Under the pieces are notes generated by a model. That model made no database searches. It saw only the letters and a list, made by a program, of their open reading frames with translations, and was not told the origin of the DNA. A stretch of DNA of 64,000 nt, taken from NCBI GenBank assembly GCA_021234155.1, contig JAJEKV010000097.1, forward strand, positions 1,612,001 through 1,676,000, read 5' to 3'. A program made the translations under genes and the position numbers. Positions 47,447 to 58,475 of the stretch are shown here, one piece after another (position 1 is the stretch's first letter; each line of letters starts with the position of its first letter). Source of the stretch: Isoetes taiwanensis (taxonomy: Eukaryota > Streptophyta > Lycopodiopsida > Isoetales > Isoetaceae).

Positions 47447-48160
47447 ATAATGGCCATAGGCCCACAACGACTTAAAGCTTGTTGGGAAAAAAGCATGCAG
47501 GGTGGCATTCCGAATGTGCAGGAGCAGGCATGTGCACAGATGAATAATGATATAGACTTGAATCACGTGAAGCAGTACCTAAATGCAAGCTTTCTTAGCA
47601 AGTTTTAGGATGCTAATGCTTTGGAGATGGTCAAGACATGGCATTATAAGATACCCATGGCCCATGTTAGCATATCTGCCTATGAAGAAGCATAGAACAA
47701 TTGCATCTATCCACATAGGCACACAACATCTCAGAATTGAAATAGGATGATGGGCGCGGTATGCCACATGATAATAGGATCTGTTCATGTGGGTTAAGAT
47801 GAACACGATAATAGTGATTGAAGATGGGAACTATACTCTTCAAATATGTCCAGTGTTTGCCAATATTAGAGCAAAATATATTGGTTTGATTACATCTAAT
47901 CAGCCACTATATGGTAGTAGCATTGTATATCATGGAAGTTCTACCCGACCCATTTATGCCCACCTCCAAGATACTGATATCCTTCCATCAGTATTTTTAT
48001 TGCTTTCAAGGTTTTTCCCTAAAAAACCCTCAGGGGCAGGGATTTTTTCAACCTGTATAGCAGTAGGCTTATTGTGCTTTTTTTGTATTGGGCTTCATAG
48101 ATCCTTTTGTTCTCCATGGACAAGAAAAATCAACTCTAGTCTATTCCATTATATCATAGA
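47447..48160 (+). mobile_element. Family A LINE 3' part, AT-rich
   Basis: Reads GPQRLKACWEKSM near 47459-47500, matching GLQRLKNCWKDKR at 15635 of the long copy, then YLNASFLSKF and ALEMVKTWHYK, matching the block at 15755-15830. The 3' end at 47985-48160 keeps TTTTTCCCTAAAAAACCCTC, then TTGTATTGGG, then GTTCTCCATGGACAAGAAAA, followed by a short CTATTCC-type tail. The coding part carries several stops. The GC content is much lower than in 43075-46342. Confidence 0.7.
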
Positions 48161-48799
48161 ATATGGAGTTCATTCTTTTTAGTATTTATAGATACAATTA
48201 CCAATTACGTGTTAAATATCTAAACTGCCAAGTGTCCAGCCAAGGTCTGCTCACACATGAGGTAGACGTTTTTTCAAATGGCTTTTTGAAATAATTTGTA
48301 GATAATTTGTTCTAGACAAACATGAGCTATATCATGTCAAGCGGCAAAGGTAAAGCTATTTGCATGTGTCATATTTCAATTGGTTGTATTTCATGTAGTC
48401 CACATATAATGCATTCCATACGACCTATGGGCATTTTGATGACTTCTAGATAGTAATGTGTTCCAAATAGCTGATTGTTAATACAGGTGAATGACTGCCA
48501 TTGGCTAAAATTTTAAAGTAACTTGCTAGAAATTTTAAAGTAAATGAATTATTTAAACCACGTAGGAATAAACAATTAAGTGTAAGAGCACGTTAGGGGT
48601 GTACATGTTTTGAAAACTACCAAAAAAATACTTTGAATAGTCAAATATGACAATATTTTTTGGGTTCTTAACATCTTGTTGCCATCATAAGGTACCTTAC
48701 AACATTCTTGAACATAGCACGATTTCCTTTAGTAAAATGTTATGTAGACCCTAACATGCTTTCACCCACCATAACATTCTTGAGTTCACCCTTTATAGT

Positions 48800-48866
48800 G
48801 CAAGACTAATAGTAACCTGCTTTCTATAGACGATAAAAATACATCCATTCATTCATTCTTAGATCC
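48800..48866 (+). mobile_element. Family A LINE 3' end with ATTC tail
   Basis: GTAACCTGCTTTCTATAGAC followed by GATAAAAATACATCC and then three to four ATTC units at about 48847-48862. The GACGATAAAAA plus short tandem repeat is the family signature. No coding part is attached. Confidence 0.5.
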
Positions 48867-50137
48867 CAAAGAAGTCCATCTGATCTGGAAGTATGGAAGA
48901 ATTTACCCTCGGTTGGTCTGGCGGGGGCAAGGGTGCATTGCTGACGTGGAAAACATCTCGGCACGCCATCCAAGATCTGTGCTGATGTATCAAGCCGCCC
49001 GTTATCAGCCGTGGCACGAGAGGTGGGTAATGGAAAAGCCCCTAAAACTTTTTCCTGGTCCTAAATTGGAGAAACAACAGCCATTCCAGCCTGTTCAAAC
49101 CATGTGCGTTGCTTTGGATTTAGAAACAAAGCAAAATACTTTGCATTCTTGGGAGATGGGTCACTAGGAGTACTACATTGGAAAAACATGGAAGCCTCCT
49201 TCTTGGCACCAAAAGACCAAGTTCCACATTCAAGTCAAGCTAAATGTATAGAATCCCATTATTCCAAGATCTGCCCTTTATTCCAAGATCTGGACTGTAC
49301 ATAGCGATCCTCGTTTGTGGGGTATGCATGTACACGTTTTTGTATACTGTATATTAAAGTTTGCAAAATACTATAAAGTTTGAGAGAATGTACTTAATGG
49401 TATTAATTTTGTACATGTATTATAAATATATTTTTGGGGCTCTCGCTGCCCTACGTAACCCCCCCGTGTGAATATGCACCCAAACCAAAGGGGGTTTAAG
49501 GGGGATTTTAATTTAAATGTGTTAAATGCAATGGTCTATGTTAATAATATTAATGGTTGTTATGGGTTGATTGTTATATTAAAAAAAAATTTGGGCCCTT
49601 CGAGCCCTAACTAAAGCAAACATAGGTAAACTTTATGGGTCTAAACATTAATTACTAAAAAACACAATAACATCAAAACAAACAAATTATTTCCATTGCA
49701 TACCAAGAGCCGCCCAAATATACGCAAACACATTACCCAAATATACGCAAACACATTTAAAATGGGCAAAAACAACAATAACGTCATATAAGTTTACTGA
49801 AAGGGGCCATGGCGCCAAAATATAAAGCCAGTACCACCCATGCAGCCATGCTTGAAATTCTCAAATATATGATGACGAACTTTACTCCTTTCTTCAGCTG
49901 TTTTTGTGTTTTCTTAAGTTTTGTTACAAAGAAGCATGTAAAAATTGCTTGATTTTTCCGCAACATATTGTCTCAAAAGAAATTATGCAATATCCCCTTG
50001 ACTGGGAGTAAAGGGCTGGATAAACTCTGTTTGCATTCTTGTAAATTTGTAGCAGATATGAATATAATGAGGTAGCCATGCAACTCTGAATAGCTATTGC
50101 TGTTGTTACAGCCAGGCTAAGTTCTCTGCCAGCTTTG
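48867..50137. other. No gene assigned
   Basis: An open stretch at 48913-49167 (84 codons, rich in Trp, Arg and His) is not recognised. The rest is AT-rich, with a short repeat of CCAAATATACGCAAACACAT at 49712 and 49737. Confidence 0.45.
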
Positions 50138-50435
50138 GGAAGATAAGATGACCAGAAGTTTCCCCATTCCATATTTATAACCTGCTCCAAATCAGGTGTC
50201 AATTCTTTAATAACATAATAATATGCTGATAACTTGCAAACAGGTTTGAAGAACATTACCATTGTACCAGACTTAGACATATCCCCTCGCAACTTTGGTA
50301 TAGCATCATCACGTTCTATATAGCAAGCATTGGTGCCAATTCCAAGAATCTCAGCTATGACCACATCACTATCCCAATAAGTACCATCGGCCAATGTGCC
50401 AACATGCCAACAGTATCATTTACCTTATGATTTAC
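50138..50435 (-). pseudogene. Hexokinase gene fragment, two exons
   Basis: Hexokinases phosphorylate glucose with ATP; this fragment covers part of the large domain. On the minus strand, exon A (50435 to 50260) reads VNDTVG, then [34 protein letters not shown] and KSGTM. A donor GTAATG follows, and an acceptor CAG lies at 50184-50182. Exon B (from 50181) reads [15 protein letters not shown]. Both exons and the splice site position match plant hexokinases, and the glucose-binding block NDTVG and the ATP-site block GTGTNA (here GIGTNA) are visible. An 8-bp tandem duplication at 50397-50412 shifts the frame between VNDTVG and LADGT. After SSYLPK the match ends. The rest of the gene is not in the window. 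It is a broken fragment next to two other unrelated gene fragments. Confidence 0.88.
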
Positions 50436-50503
50436 CTGTTAAACAGAAATAGTTCAAGTCTTAGCTGTCTGCTTGAGATTCAAATGATTGAATTAACAAA
50501 AAA

Positions 50504-50760
50504 ATGATGATGGTGGTAGGATTAATCCTGTGGGGAGTATCAGCCCCTGTTCAATCTGCAAGATGTGTTCCGGCAGAGCGGGCAGTCCTGTTGAAGCTCA
50601 AGTCAGGGCTAAGGGAGTTCGGTGCCGCGTGGAACACCACAGACTGCTGCAAATGGGAGGGGATTACCTGCAGCAAAGCAGGGCATGTAACCGGCCTTGA
50701 TATGTAGTTGATCTCCACAAATTATTTGGATGCCAGTGTGCCCCTTTCTACCCTGGCGTG
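50504..50760 (+). pseudogene. LRR receptor-like protein N-terminal fragment
   Basis: A 67-codon frame starts with a hydrophobic signal-peptide-like stretch (residues 1-19), then CVPAERAVLLKLKSGL, NTTDCCKWEGITC and GHVTGLDM. This is the LRRNT domain that opens plant LRR receptor-like proteins and kinases at the cell surface, with the CxxxER-ALL and DCCxWxGxxC blocks. A stop follows at 50706. A few residues of the first repeat can be read beyond it (STNYLDASVPLST). No LRR array or kinase follows. It is a fragment, and it lies in the orientation opposite to its neighbours. Confidence 0.8.
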
Positions 50761-50909
50761 TCGCATGCAATTATCTGATGTACTCCACCTCTACTAGCCA
50801 TTCTGTCGGTGGCCAAATGCTAAATAGAAAAGGATCTACAATCAGAAGTTTACAGAAAACCCGCAGGGTAAAGCTTAAAAAAGTAAACATTAAAATAAGA
50901 AAATTGAAC

Positions 50910-51355
50910 TCCCTGGGGTATGATCCTAACAAGAAGGGTATCCCCATCGGCCTTGAAAGTGGGCATCATCTCCTCTCCCTTGACATTATGTACAAATGTT
51001 AAGCGTCCCTGTAGAAGGTTTTTCCATATTCTGTGTCCCACCTGTTTTTCCGTGATCTGCCCAATGTCATAACTCTGTAACACAAGGGGATAAGACAAGT
51101 CAGATGCATCATAGAAGGCATACTCAAATGTAAATACAACGCAATCGTATACTCCATCGCATTAGCTATCATCCTCAACGGTAATATGAGATAAATTGAA
51201 AGTCTAGAAATGCAAGAAAATGATCTTTGTGATCATCCAGGTCTCCATATCTCATTTCATAAACGTAAAGTTAAAACAACAAATAGACAAAAGCATACTC
51301 TGATGGCTGCTGCAAAGAAATGATGCAGCTTGGTAAGAAGGTAGCGGAACCACAT
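50910..51355 (-). pseudogene. S26 (signal-peptidase-like) protease gene, first two exons only
   Basis: Exon 1 (51355 to 51299) encodes MWFRYLLTKLHHFFAAAIR and ends at a donor GTATGC. Exon 2 (51074 to 50910) encodes 55 residues, including LLQGRLTFVHNVKG, EEMMPTF and GDTLLVRIIP, and is followed by a GTTCAA donor-like site. Both exons are in phase 0. The order fits plant S26-type inner-membrane/plastid peptidases, whose active-site block is GxSMxPT followed by GDxVLV. Here the residue at the catalytic Ser position is Glu (GEEMMPT). I recall plant relatives with a similar change, but I cannot verify this. The Lys-containing catalytic block and the C-terminal half were not found before the LRR fragment begins, so the gene is truncated or has a very long intron. 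Confidence 0.7.
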
Positions 51356-53551
51356 TGAATCTACCAAGATTTTCCGAGAAGGGGCTCTGGGGCGGCCCCT
51401 GCTCCAAGCTTACGAGTAGTATAGCTGCCGGCGCTTTCCTCCGCAAGACGGAAATTAGGATTCAGGGTTTGCATTTGCAAAAGGAATTGTCGGAGAGCAG
51501 AACAAAACCCTAAGTTGAAGAGTCTCGAGCCTTGCATGTAAAGCAAGGAAAAAATACTTTTTGTTAGCATAGAACCTTAAATTATAAAAAATATATATCA
51601 AAATCTAGATGTACCGATTAGTACGTCTCATGGAATACTATCAACAAATCATATAAAAACCTTAGAAAAAAAAGTACAAAAATACAAAAACAACCCCCTG
51701 TTATAATGCTAGATATTGATAAATATTTGTGGTGTTGCGAAGTTCCATTCCGTTTTGGAAGTTAGCATCAAATAAGCAAGGTGATAAAAGGATTGTGATA
51801 AACTTTACCCTTCTATGAGCCTTTAAGGGAAGTAATTTTTGTTTTGACATGCCGTTCCACGGAAGTTTGTAACTCGGAACTCACATATGTAAAATATCCA
51901 TCAAATTATTTGGCATTTGTGATGCTCTATTTTACCACATTACCAACAAAGGTTAGAAATATGATAATTTTTTATTGTCAATGGTAAAGACTAAAGAATC
52001 ATTAACTTCTAAAAAATTATTGTGCTCTAATGTTAAGTATAAAGCAATGTTTGGCATAATAAACACAGAAAGACAAGGTTGTTTTGCCCCCATGGCCAAC
52101 ATGGTATTAAAATATTTAAGGGCCACATTTCCAATTGGGCCTTCTCTCGCAAGTGACACTTGCACATGAAAGGGTTTTTTAAGAGGTAGTTCTATATTAG
52201 GTGCACAAATGTTGACATGGGTTTTTAAGAGGTAGCTATATTAGGATGTTTGTTTGTTTTAATCAGAATGGTTAGTGACAATTCATTTCTCATATACTTC
52301 AAATGATACTGATATTTTAGGGATCAAGAATGAAATTCTTGTTGAAAACAAAAATCAAGTATCAAGTATTGTATTGTTTTGAAATAGCAATTTTGATTGA
52401 TTGTGAAAACATGACTTTTGAAGATGATTTAAGCCACTTCACCCTCGAGGGACGGAGGGCAACCCTCCGTGCGCAGCACCTTGTTTTATTTTTTATAGTT
52501 CTCCCATATAGTAGAAATATATAAATAAACAGAATAAATGTAGAATAATTGAAATAAAAGAAGCTTTGAAAATGCATTAAAATTTATGCAACTACCATTG
52601 TGCCTTGACCTCTCCTCAAAATTAAGTTGCAGTAAGCTAGTTAATGATTTATTATCTCTCCTTTGCAACTCTCATGCCCCTACAAAATATTAGGTAGAAA
52701 CCCTCCTTTTGCCCTGATCTCTCGTGTTTTGGGATCAAGTTGTACTGAGATAGTCAGCTGTTTCTCATTCTCTTTATATTCATGGACGGCATATAAAACA
52801 TAAGAAAATGAGCCTCATTAAGGACAGAATGATTTGTCGTTGTCATACGTTGGTTGGTCTTTGTGGACATTAATGGCTCGTATTCTATGTTAGTACTTGC
52901 TAGTCCAGACACGCCGTTTTCGCCGGTCCCAACGACATCTATCCTTGACTACTTGGCTGTCATGCAGGATATATATCCATGGGACATCTTTCATGCAAAA
53001 TCATATACAACTAACTCAGTGGGTGTTTGACCTCGATGGGGATAAATGTTAGTGGTAATGTGTGGAAAAGTGGGTGTTTGACCTCAATGGGGATAAATGC
53101 TACTGGTAATGGGTGAAAAATGCACGAGTTGGAGTCAACATTCTTTAAATATACAAACATTGGAAGCTCGGGTGGAAGTGTTTGGGCAACTGAAAAACAC
53201 CCATTGTATAGGTAGGCCCTGAACATTTGTGGTCATAAAATCACTTAAGACTACCTAGTACATATAATATATGGACTCTTTTCAACAACCTTCTAAAAAA
53301 AAGAGATGCAAATTCCTTAACCACCACACAAATGCACCCAGACAGGAAAACACAGCATATCATGCAATGTCACGTGGCAGACACGTGGACCGAAGAACCG
53401 TCCTGAGGTTATATAGTGAAAGCCAAATGAAGGAATTCAAAAGAAGAAATTGAAATGAAGGAATTGAAGGAAGAAAAGAAGTGAAGGATAGCGAAGGAAG
53501 AAAAGAAGTGAAGGAAGAAAAGAAGTGAAGCGATTTTGGCATGCAATTTTG
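51356..53551. other. No gene seen
   Basis: AT-rich. Possible 5' part of the S26-type fragment at 51356-51570. A small perfect hairpin, ACGGAGGGCAACCCTCCGT, lies at 52453-52471. Purine-rich GAAGGAAGAAAAGAAGTG units repeat at 53440-53530. Confidence 0.5.
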
Positions 53552-53934
53552 AAAATCGCTTAAGCGATTTTGAGATTTTTTTTTTCTTTTATTATTATTT
53601 TTTTTTTTTGGTCGTGGCGGCGTAATTCAGACCTCAGGGGGTGGCTGTGGCGAGCCGGTTAAAAAATCGCTTAAGCGATTTTGTTTTTTTTTTTTTTTTT
53701 TTTTCCCCGCAGCCGCGCCAGACCTCCGTCCTGCGGCGCCGACGGGCCTCGTCGCCAGATCCGTCTGCGGCAGGTCAGGCGGCAGCTCGTCGGCGCGGGC
53801 CTCGTCGGCGCTGGAAATCGAAAATCGCTTAAGCGATTTTCAGTTTTTTTTCTTTTTCTTACTTCCGGCAGGCAGTTTTCCGGCCGCAAAATCGCTTAAG
53901 CGATTTTCGGGAGCAAAATCGCTTAAGCGATTTT
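53552..53934. repeat. Five copies of a 20-bp perfect palindrome
   Basis: AAAATCGCTTAAGCGATTTT occurs at 53552-53571, 53663-53682, 53821-53840, 53888-53907 and 53915-53934. Several copies extend the dyad by one G and C on the sides. A half site (AAGCGATTTT) lies at about 53528-53537. The copies sit in a region that alternates long T runs with GC-rich DNA, 0.8-1.2 kb upstream of the epimerase start codon. Function is unknown; a dimer-binding site or a transposon-derived repeat are both possible. Confidence 0.95.
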
Positions 53935-54008
53935 CGGGCGCCGGGGACCCCGATTTGGGGAGCCAAAAAAGACCTCGGAAAGAAACCTGAATGGTCTCTT
54001 TTCAGAAA

Positions 54009-54070
54009 GACGCACGCGGCTGACGCACGCGGCCGCACATTAGACATAAATAATCAGCCGCGTGCGTCAG
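54009..54070. repeat. GC-rich dyad with tandem half
   Basis: GACGCACGCGGC occurs twice in tandem (54009-54020 and 54024-54035). Its inverse, GCCGCGTGCGTCAG, follows at about 54057-54070. The inverted pair CTGACGCACGCGGC/GCCGCGTGCGTCAG can form a stem of 14 bases around a 20-odd-base AT-rich loop. It lies where the epimerase promoter is expected. Confidence 0.85.
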
Positions 54071-54099
54071 TCCTATTAGCCAGATGGAACACAGCTTGC

Positions 54100-54698
54100 T
54101 CCACTCCGTCGTCTGACCTTTTCAGCCGCCTCCCTTTCGATCTGCCGCTGTGTCTGATCCACGTTTTGTTCTCGGATTTCAATTTGCAAATGGTCACTCC
54201 GGTAAGATTTTACTTTCTTTTTTCTCTTCTTTCGAGTCTAAACTGTTGATCCAATCTTTTATCCTCGATTCGAATCCTCAAGCTCGATTATGGCATCTTT
54301 GTAGCATAAATTCCTTATTCGTGCCATACTTGTTATACTAGCTCCTCTTTACAGTTCCGGCTGTCTTGATTCTTTTTACTTCCACGTGCTCCATCTCCAG
54401 TTGTTTCTTTCGAGTTCGAAATGAGCTGGCACAAAGCTAATTATCAGCTTGTTTTTAAAAGAAACTATTCGTGAACCTTCGGACCTTTCTTGGAGTTTGT
54501 AAAGTTTGTGAAGTTCAGTTCGTATTTGTCCAAATAATTCGATGTTCATGTATGCTGAAGTTAACAAATGCTGATATATCTCTCTTGAACTAATGCTACG
54601 ATTTTTGGGGTAATAGGTCCTGCTATATCTTTCTGTTGAATTCAGATTTGGATAGGTTTACATATCAAAAGTTGAGCTGCGACAAGCTATATTCCTAG
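54100..54698 (+). other. Inferred 5' UTR exon and leader intron of the epimerase gene
   Basis: A stretch ending CACTCCG is followed by a strong donor GTAAGA at 54202. A plausible acceptor CTAG ends at 54698, 46 bases upstream of the ATG at 54744. The short upstream ATG at about 54190 would reach a stop soon after splicing, so it does not compete as the main start. The transcription start is not visible. Inference from splice-site-like sequences only. Confidence 0.4.
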
Positions 54699-54743
54699 GT
54701 GGTGGTTTGAGGTCCCACACATTCGTGCACTTTCTTGTGAGAA

Positions 54744-56190
54744 ATGGAAAAAGACAGCAGTGATCCAGATATCATAACGTTGAAAGACCCTCTTGGTGCT
54801 TCTGCACAGGTATCATGTGTTTTCTTGCTATAGTGTGGAAATAAACGCCTGAAGTAACAAGGGGCAGGATCCTTATTATTGGTTCCATGGTCCAGGTAAA
54901 TTTGTTTGGAGGCCAGGTTACGTCTTGGAAGAATGATAAAGGAGAGGAATTATTATTTGTGACTAGCAAGGTGGCCAGCTTGTAACTAAACAGCTTAATC
55001 CCCATGCAATTCATAAGAGGCTGCATTTTAATGGTGCTTGTTGAATGCACGTATGCAGCCTTTGAAGCCACCTAAGGCTATCCGGGGTGGAATTCCAATT
55101 TGCTTTCCACAGGTCAGGTTCTTGAACTGTACAATTTAGTCATTTTGTCTAGCGCATTGACTTTTTTCATATGATGATAGTTCTCAAACTTTGGACCCTT
55201 GGAGCCTCATAGATTTGCAAGGAACAGGAAGTGGGCTGTAGACAGCAATCCTCCACCTCTTCCAGTTGGGAACGCTAAGGTTTTTGTAGATCTCATATTA
55301 TGCCAACTGTTGATGACCTTAAAATATGGCCTCACAGGTCCCTTTGATTACCCTCTCCATTTTTGCATCTGGATACAAAAACATCTTCCTGATGTTTTGT
55401 TGATACTGCAGCTTTGAGCTACGTCTACGAGTTGCACTGGCAAGGGGTGGCGGGAACTTGACTCTGACTGCTCGTGTCAGAAATACTAATAGCAAGCCAT
55501 TTACTTTCACATTTGCTTTCCATACCTATTTCCGGGTTTCAGATGTGAGGTAATGGGACTTGCATAGTCAATGCTTTTATTGTTTATTGTGCTTGTATTG
55601 TGTAAAGAACGAACTTCATTCTAGACTTCTAATTTCAATGTAGCGAGGTACGAATTGAGGGTCTGGAGACTTTAGAATATATGGACAATCTTCAGGAACG
55701 AGAGCGTTTTACTGAACAGGGAGATGCAATAACCTTTGATGGGGAGGTTTGCCATGCTCTTCTTCTTTTGTACTATGTAAGTAGTTCCTTGATTTATATG
55801 TACAGGCTGGCAGGTTGACAGGATTTATCTCTCTGCGCCAACAAAGCTTGCAATAATTGATCATGAAAAGAAAAGGACATTTGTACTGAAGAAAGAGGGT
55901 CTTCCTGATGCAGGTACTTGCGTTTTTATATTGTTTATTGTTGTATGTTGGAAATGAATATTTGAATGTTGGTTTCAGTTGTATGGAATCCATGGGAGAA
56001 GAAGGCTAAAGCTTTGCCAGATCTGGCTGATGATGAGTACAAGTACATGGTTTGTGTAGAAGCAGCTGCTATAGAAGTTCCAATCACTTTGAAGCCTGGA
56101 GAAGAATGGAAAGGTCGCCACGAATTGTCAGCTGTGTTGTCAAGTTACTACAGTGGCCAGCTTGATCCTGGAAGGGTTGTGAATGGGTGA
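54744..56190 (+). CDS. Glucose-6-phosphate 1-epimerase, eight exons, one apparent frameshift
   Basis: The enzyme interconverts the alpha and beta anomers of glucose 6-phosphate; it belongs to the aldose-epimerase superfamily, in the plant group once called apospory-associated protein C. Coding exons are 54744-54809, 54896-54970, 55059-55112, 55181-55337, 55412-55549, 55644-55746, 55814-55913 and 55979-56190. All introns are short and have GT and AG ends. Blocks in order are VNLFGGQVTSWKN, AIRGGIPICFPQ, RFARNRKW, FAFHTYF (catalytic His), GLETLEYMDN, VWNPWEKKA, MVCVEAAAIE (catalytic Glu) and SYYSGQLDP. The exons sum to 905 bases, one short of 302 codons. The missing base lies near 55300-55302, between DLIL and the PTVDDLKIWPH block. 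Exon 3 also reads PLKPPKAIRGG, one residue shorter than is usual. If the frameshift is real the gene is dead; everything else is well kept, so a sequence error is possible. Confidence 0.88.
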
Positions 56191-58475
56191 ACGGTGTATG
56201 CTGTGTTGAGTGGAATTTTTTGGGTGTAGGAATGTGACCAGCAACACAGAGCTTAAAATTTTGAAACAGGCAGTTGCAATTGTTGCCATATTTTGTAGGC
56301 ATATGATTGACCATTGGGAATTCATGCTGGTAGATATGATAGCTGTATACAGATTCCTTCGCTAACTCTGCCTCTAATTGATGAGATTAAATGTATCTTG
56401 TATCAAGTATTTGAGGGTTACGAAGCAGCTAGTGCCGTGAAAGTGAATATGCCATGTGTATTTTTCCTTTGCATGGATGGGCTTCATCCGGACCTTTTTA
56501 GATTTTTTTTTAAATCAAAATACTGTTATCAGAATGGTAGTGCTATGATAACTGTTCCCAAGTTATCATTCACTTGATTACTTTGTAATCAATCTTTTTA
56601 GATTGCTCCTGTATATTTTAACCGGAAAAAAAAGGGAAAAAAAAAAGGATTTGTTTAGTGTATAAATTCGTGAGCTATGGACATCTGATATATCTGTATT
56701 TGGGTTCTATGGACATGCTTATAGCAAATACTTTTATCGTTGTTTAACTTTGGCTTTAACTATCCTGCAGATCATATGCTGAATGCACAACTTGTTCAGG
56801 GGTTTTGAGTTTTTCCATTATGGTTCAGCTTGTTTCCATCTCCTTTCAGTAGGGGATGAGCTGTTGGTAAGTATGTATTGCTTATGTATTGACAATTTGA
56901 TCTTTATATTTATTCTGTTTCTAACTGCAAAGGTTTTGACAATTGTCTTTATATTTATTTTGGAGTATCTAACTGCAGAGGTTACCTTCTCTTTCTTTTG
57001 AATTTCAAATTCTCTCTGGATCATCCTTTCTATAGGCATGGTATATAACTAATGCGATGGATACTTTAATCCGAAGTGGAAAATTAGCAATGCGTGCAGT
57101 TCGGCAGATTTTCTAACCGGTGATAATTGCTATAACAATTTACTTGGCACAATTGTCGATAGATCACGTCGTATGACATTGGAGTTGCGATGTTTAGAAT
57201 TTGGAGATCCAGCTTATTAAGCTAACATGTACATGAATAAACTATGCAATCTGGCAATAATGGGTATGGAATATGGAAGCTGCTTCCAATATTTGACTTG
57301 TTTGCCTATTTGAAGGTTTTTATTTTCTGCCGTTTGAGGCTGGTCTGTTCGACGTGGTTCTCATTCTGAGATACTTTCAAAAATGTAGCACAACCAACAT
57401 TTCCAAAATATTGCCTTCATTTATTATTCCGTAGCTTAATGTTCAGCTCAGTGGTGATGGAACTCCGTAATGCAATCAAACTTGCAGGATAGCCTCTATT
57501 TTGGAAGTGCAAATTTTAAGTCCCACTCAACAACAGCAAGAAGGCTCCTGGATTCGTGGTGCTTGCTTTCTTGAGAGTTTGACGTACCAATCTCTCTGCG
57601 ACTCAAAGCCGAGATCTCTGGAATTAGGCCTGCTTGCCCACCATTATGAATGTCGGAATTGCAAAGACCAGTTCTAAATTGCCAGGACCAGGTCGGAATT
57701 GCAAGTCCGGTCCCAGGGTACCGGCAGTGTGGGATAAACTCTAAAAACTTAACAAGTATATTCCTTATACAATTTAAGCTAGGGGGGTGTATGAAAATAT
57801 AGATTCCATGGGGAAAAGTATGAAGAATATATATATTTTTTTTCTCGTCAGAGATTCTCGATTTCAGTTAGGATGTTACATTTCTCAGGCATTCGCTACA
57901 CACACTGCAAGTCAGTTCCCTCTCTAAGTTGCAAAACCTTTAATTAGACCAAATACATTACATAGTCATTTCTCTGTCTCTAGCAATCGTATTTGCATTG
58001 AGATATTATTAAAAGCATAAAAGCACAAATAATTGTCTAAAATCTTGACTTATTTTGTTATTATATTTACAATGTAGAAATTAGCAATATTTGTTTCTAT
58101 GGCTCTTGATTTGCAATTGCTTGGTTTTTGTCATGGCTGGATGAGATGTGCCAAGGCATTGAGGCACTTACAAGTTGGAGGAGAAAATATAAGGGTGAAA
58201 ATTTACCAAGTAAAACTTCATGGCGACGACATAAAATGAAGCATCACTGGAAAGCATTACGTAAGCTAGGTGCGCAAGGTGCAACGTGCACTAGATAATG
58301 TGAGTTCAGAAGGGCTACTAGGAAGAACAAAATGGAAATGAGACCTCTATGGAGGCTAATACAAGTATAAAAGGACTTTCATTGAAATTACTATGATATT
58401 ACACATTTTTTAAATCATGTAAAATTAATGCTACCAACATACGCACACGATTTTAACAAAAGCTCATTTAATGTT
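56191..58475. other. 3' flank of the epimerase gene, no further gene seen
   Basis: The first few hundred bases should be the 3' untranslated region. The rest is AT-rich without coding pattern. I noted no terminal repeats. Confidence 0.5.

Noticed and set aside
48913-49167. 84-codon open stretch that might be an exon
   Set aside because: Protein-like composition but no recognised family, and no convincing splice borders.
53641-53899. Overlapping open stretches of 60-72 codons on both strands
   Set aside because: They come from T runs and GC-rich palindromic repeats; low complexity.
53552-53934. CRISPR-like array from the repeated palindromes
   Set aside because: Spacing is irregular, repeats are perfect palindromes, and the context is a plant nuclear genome.
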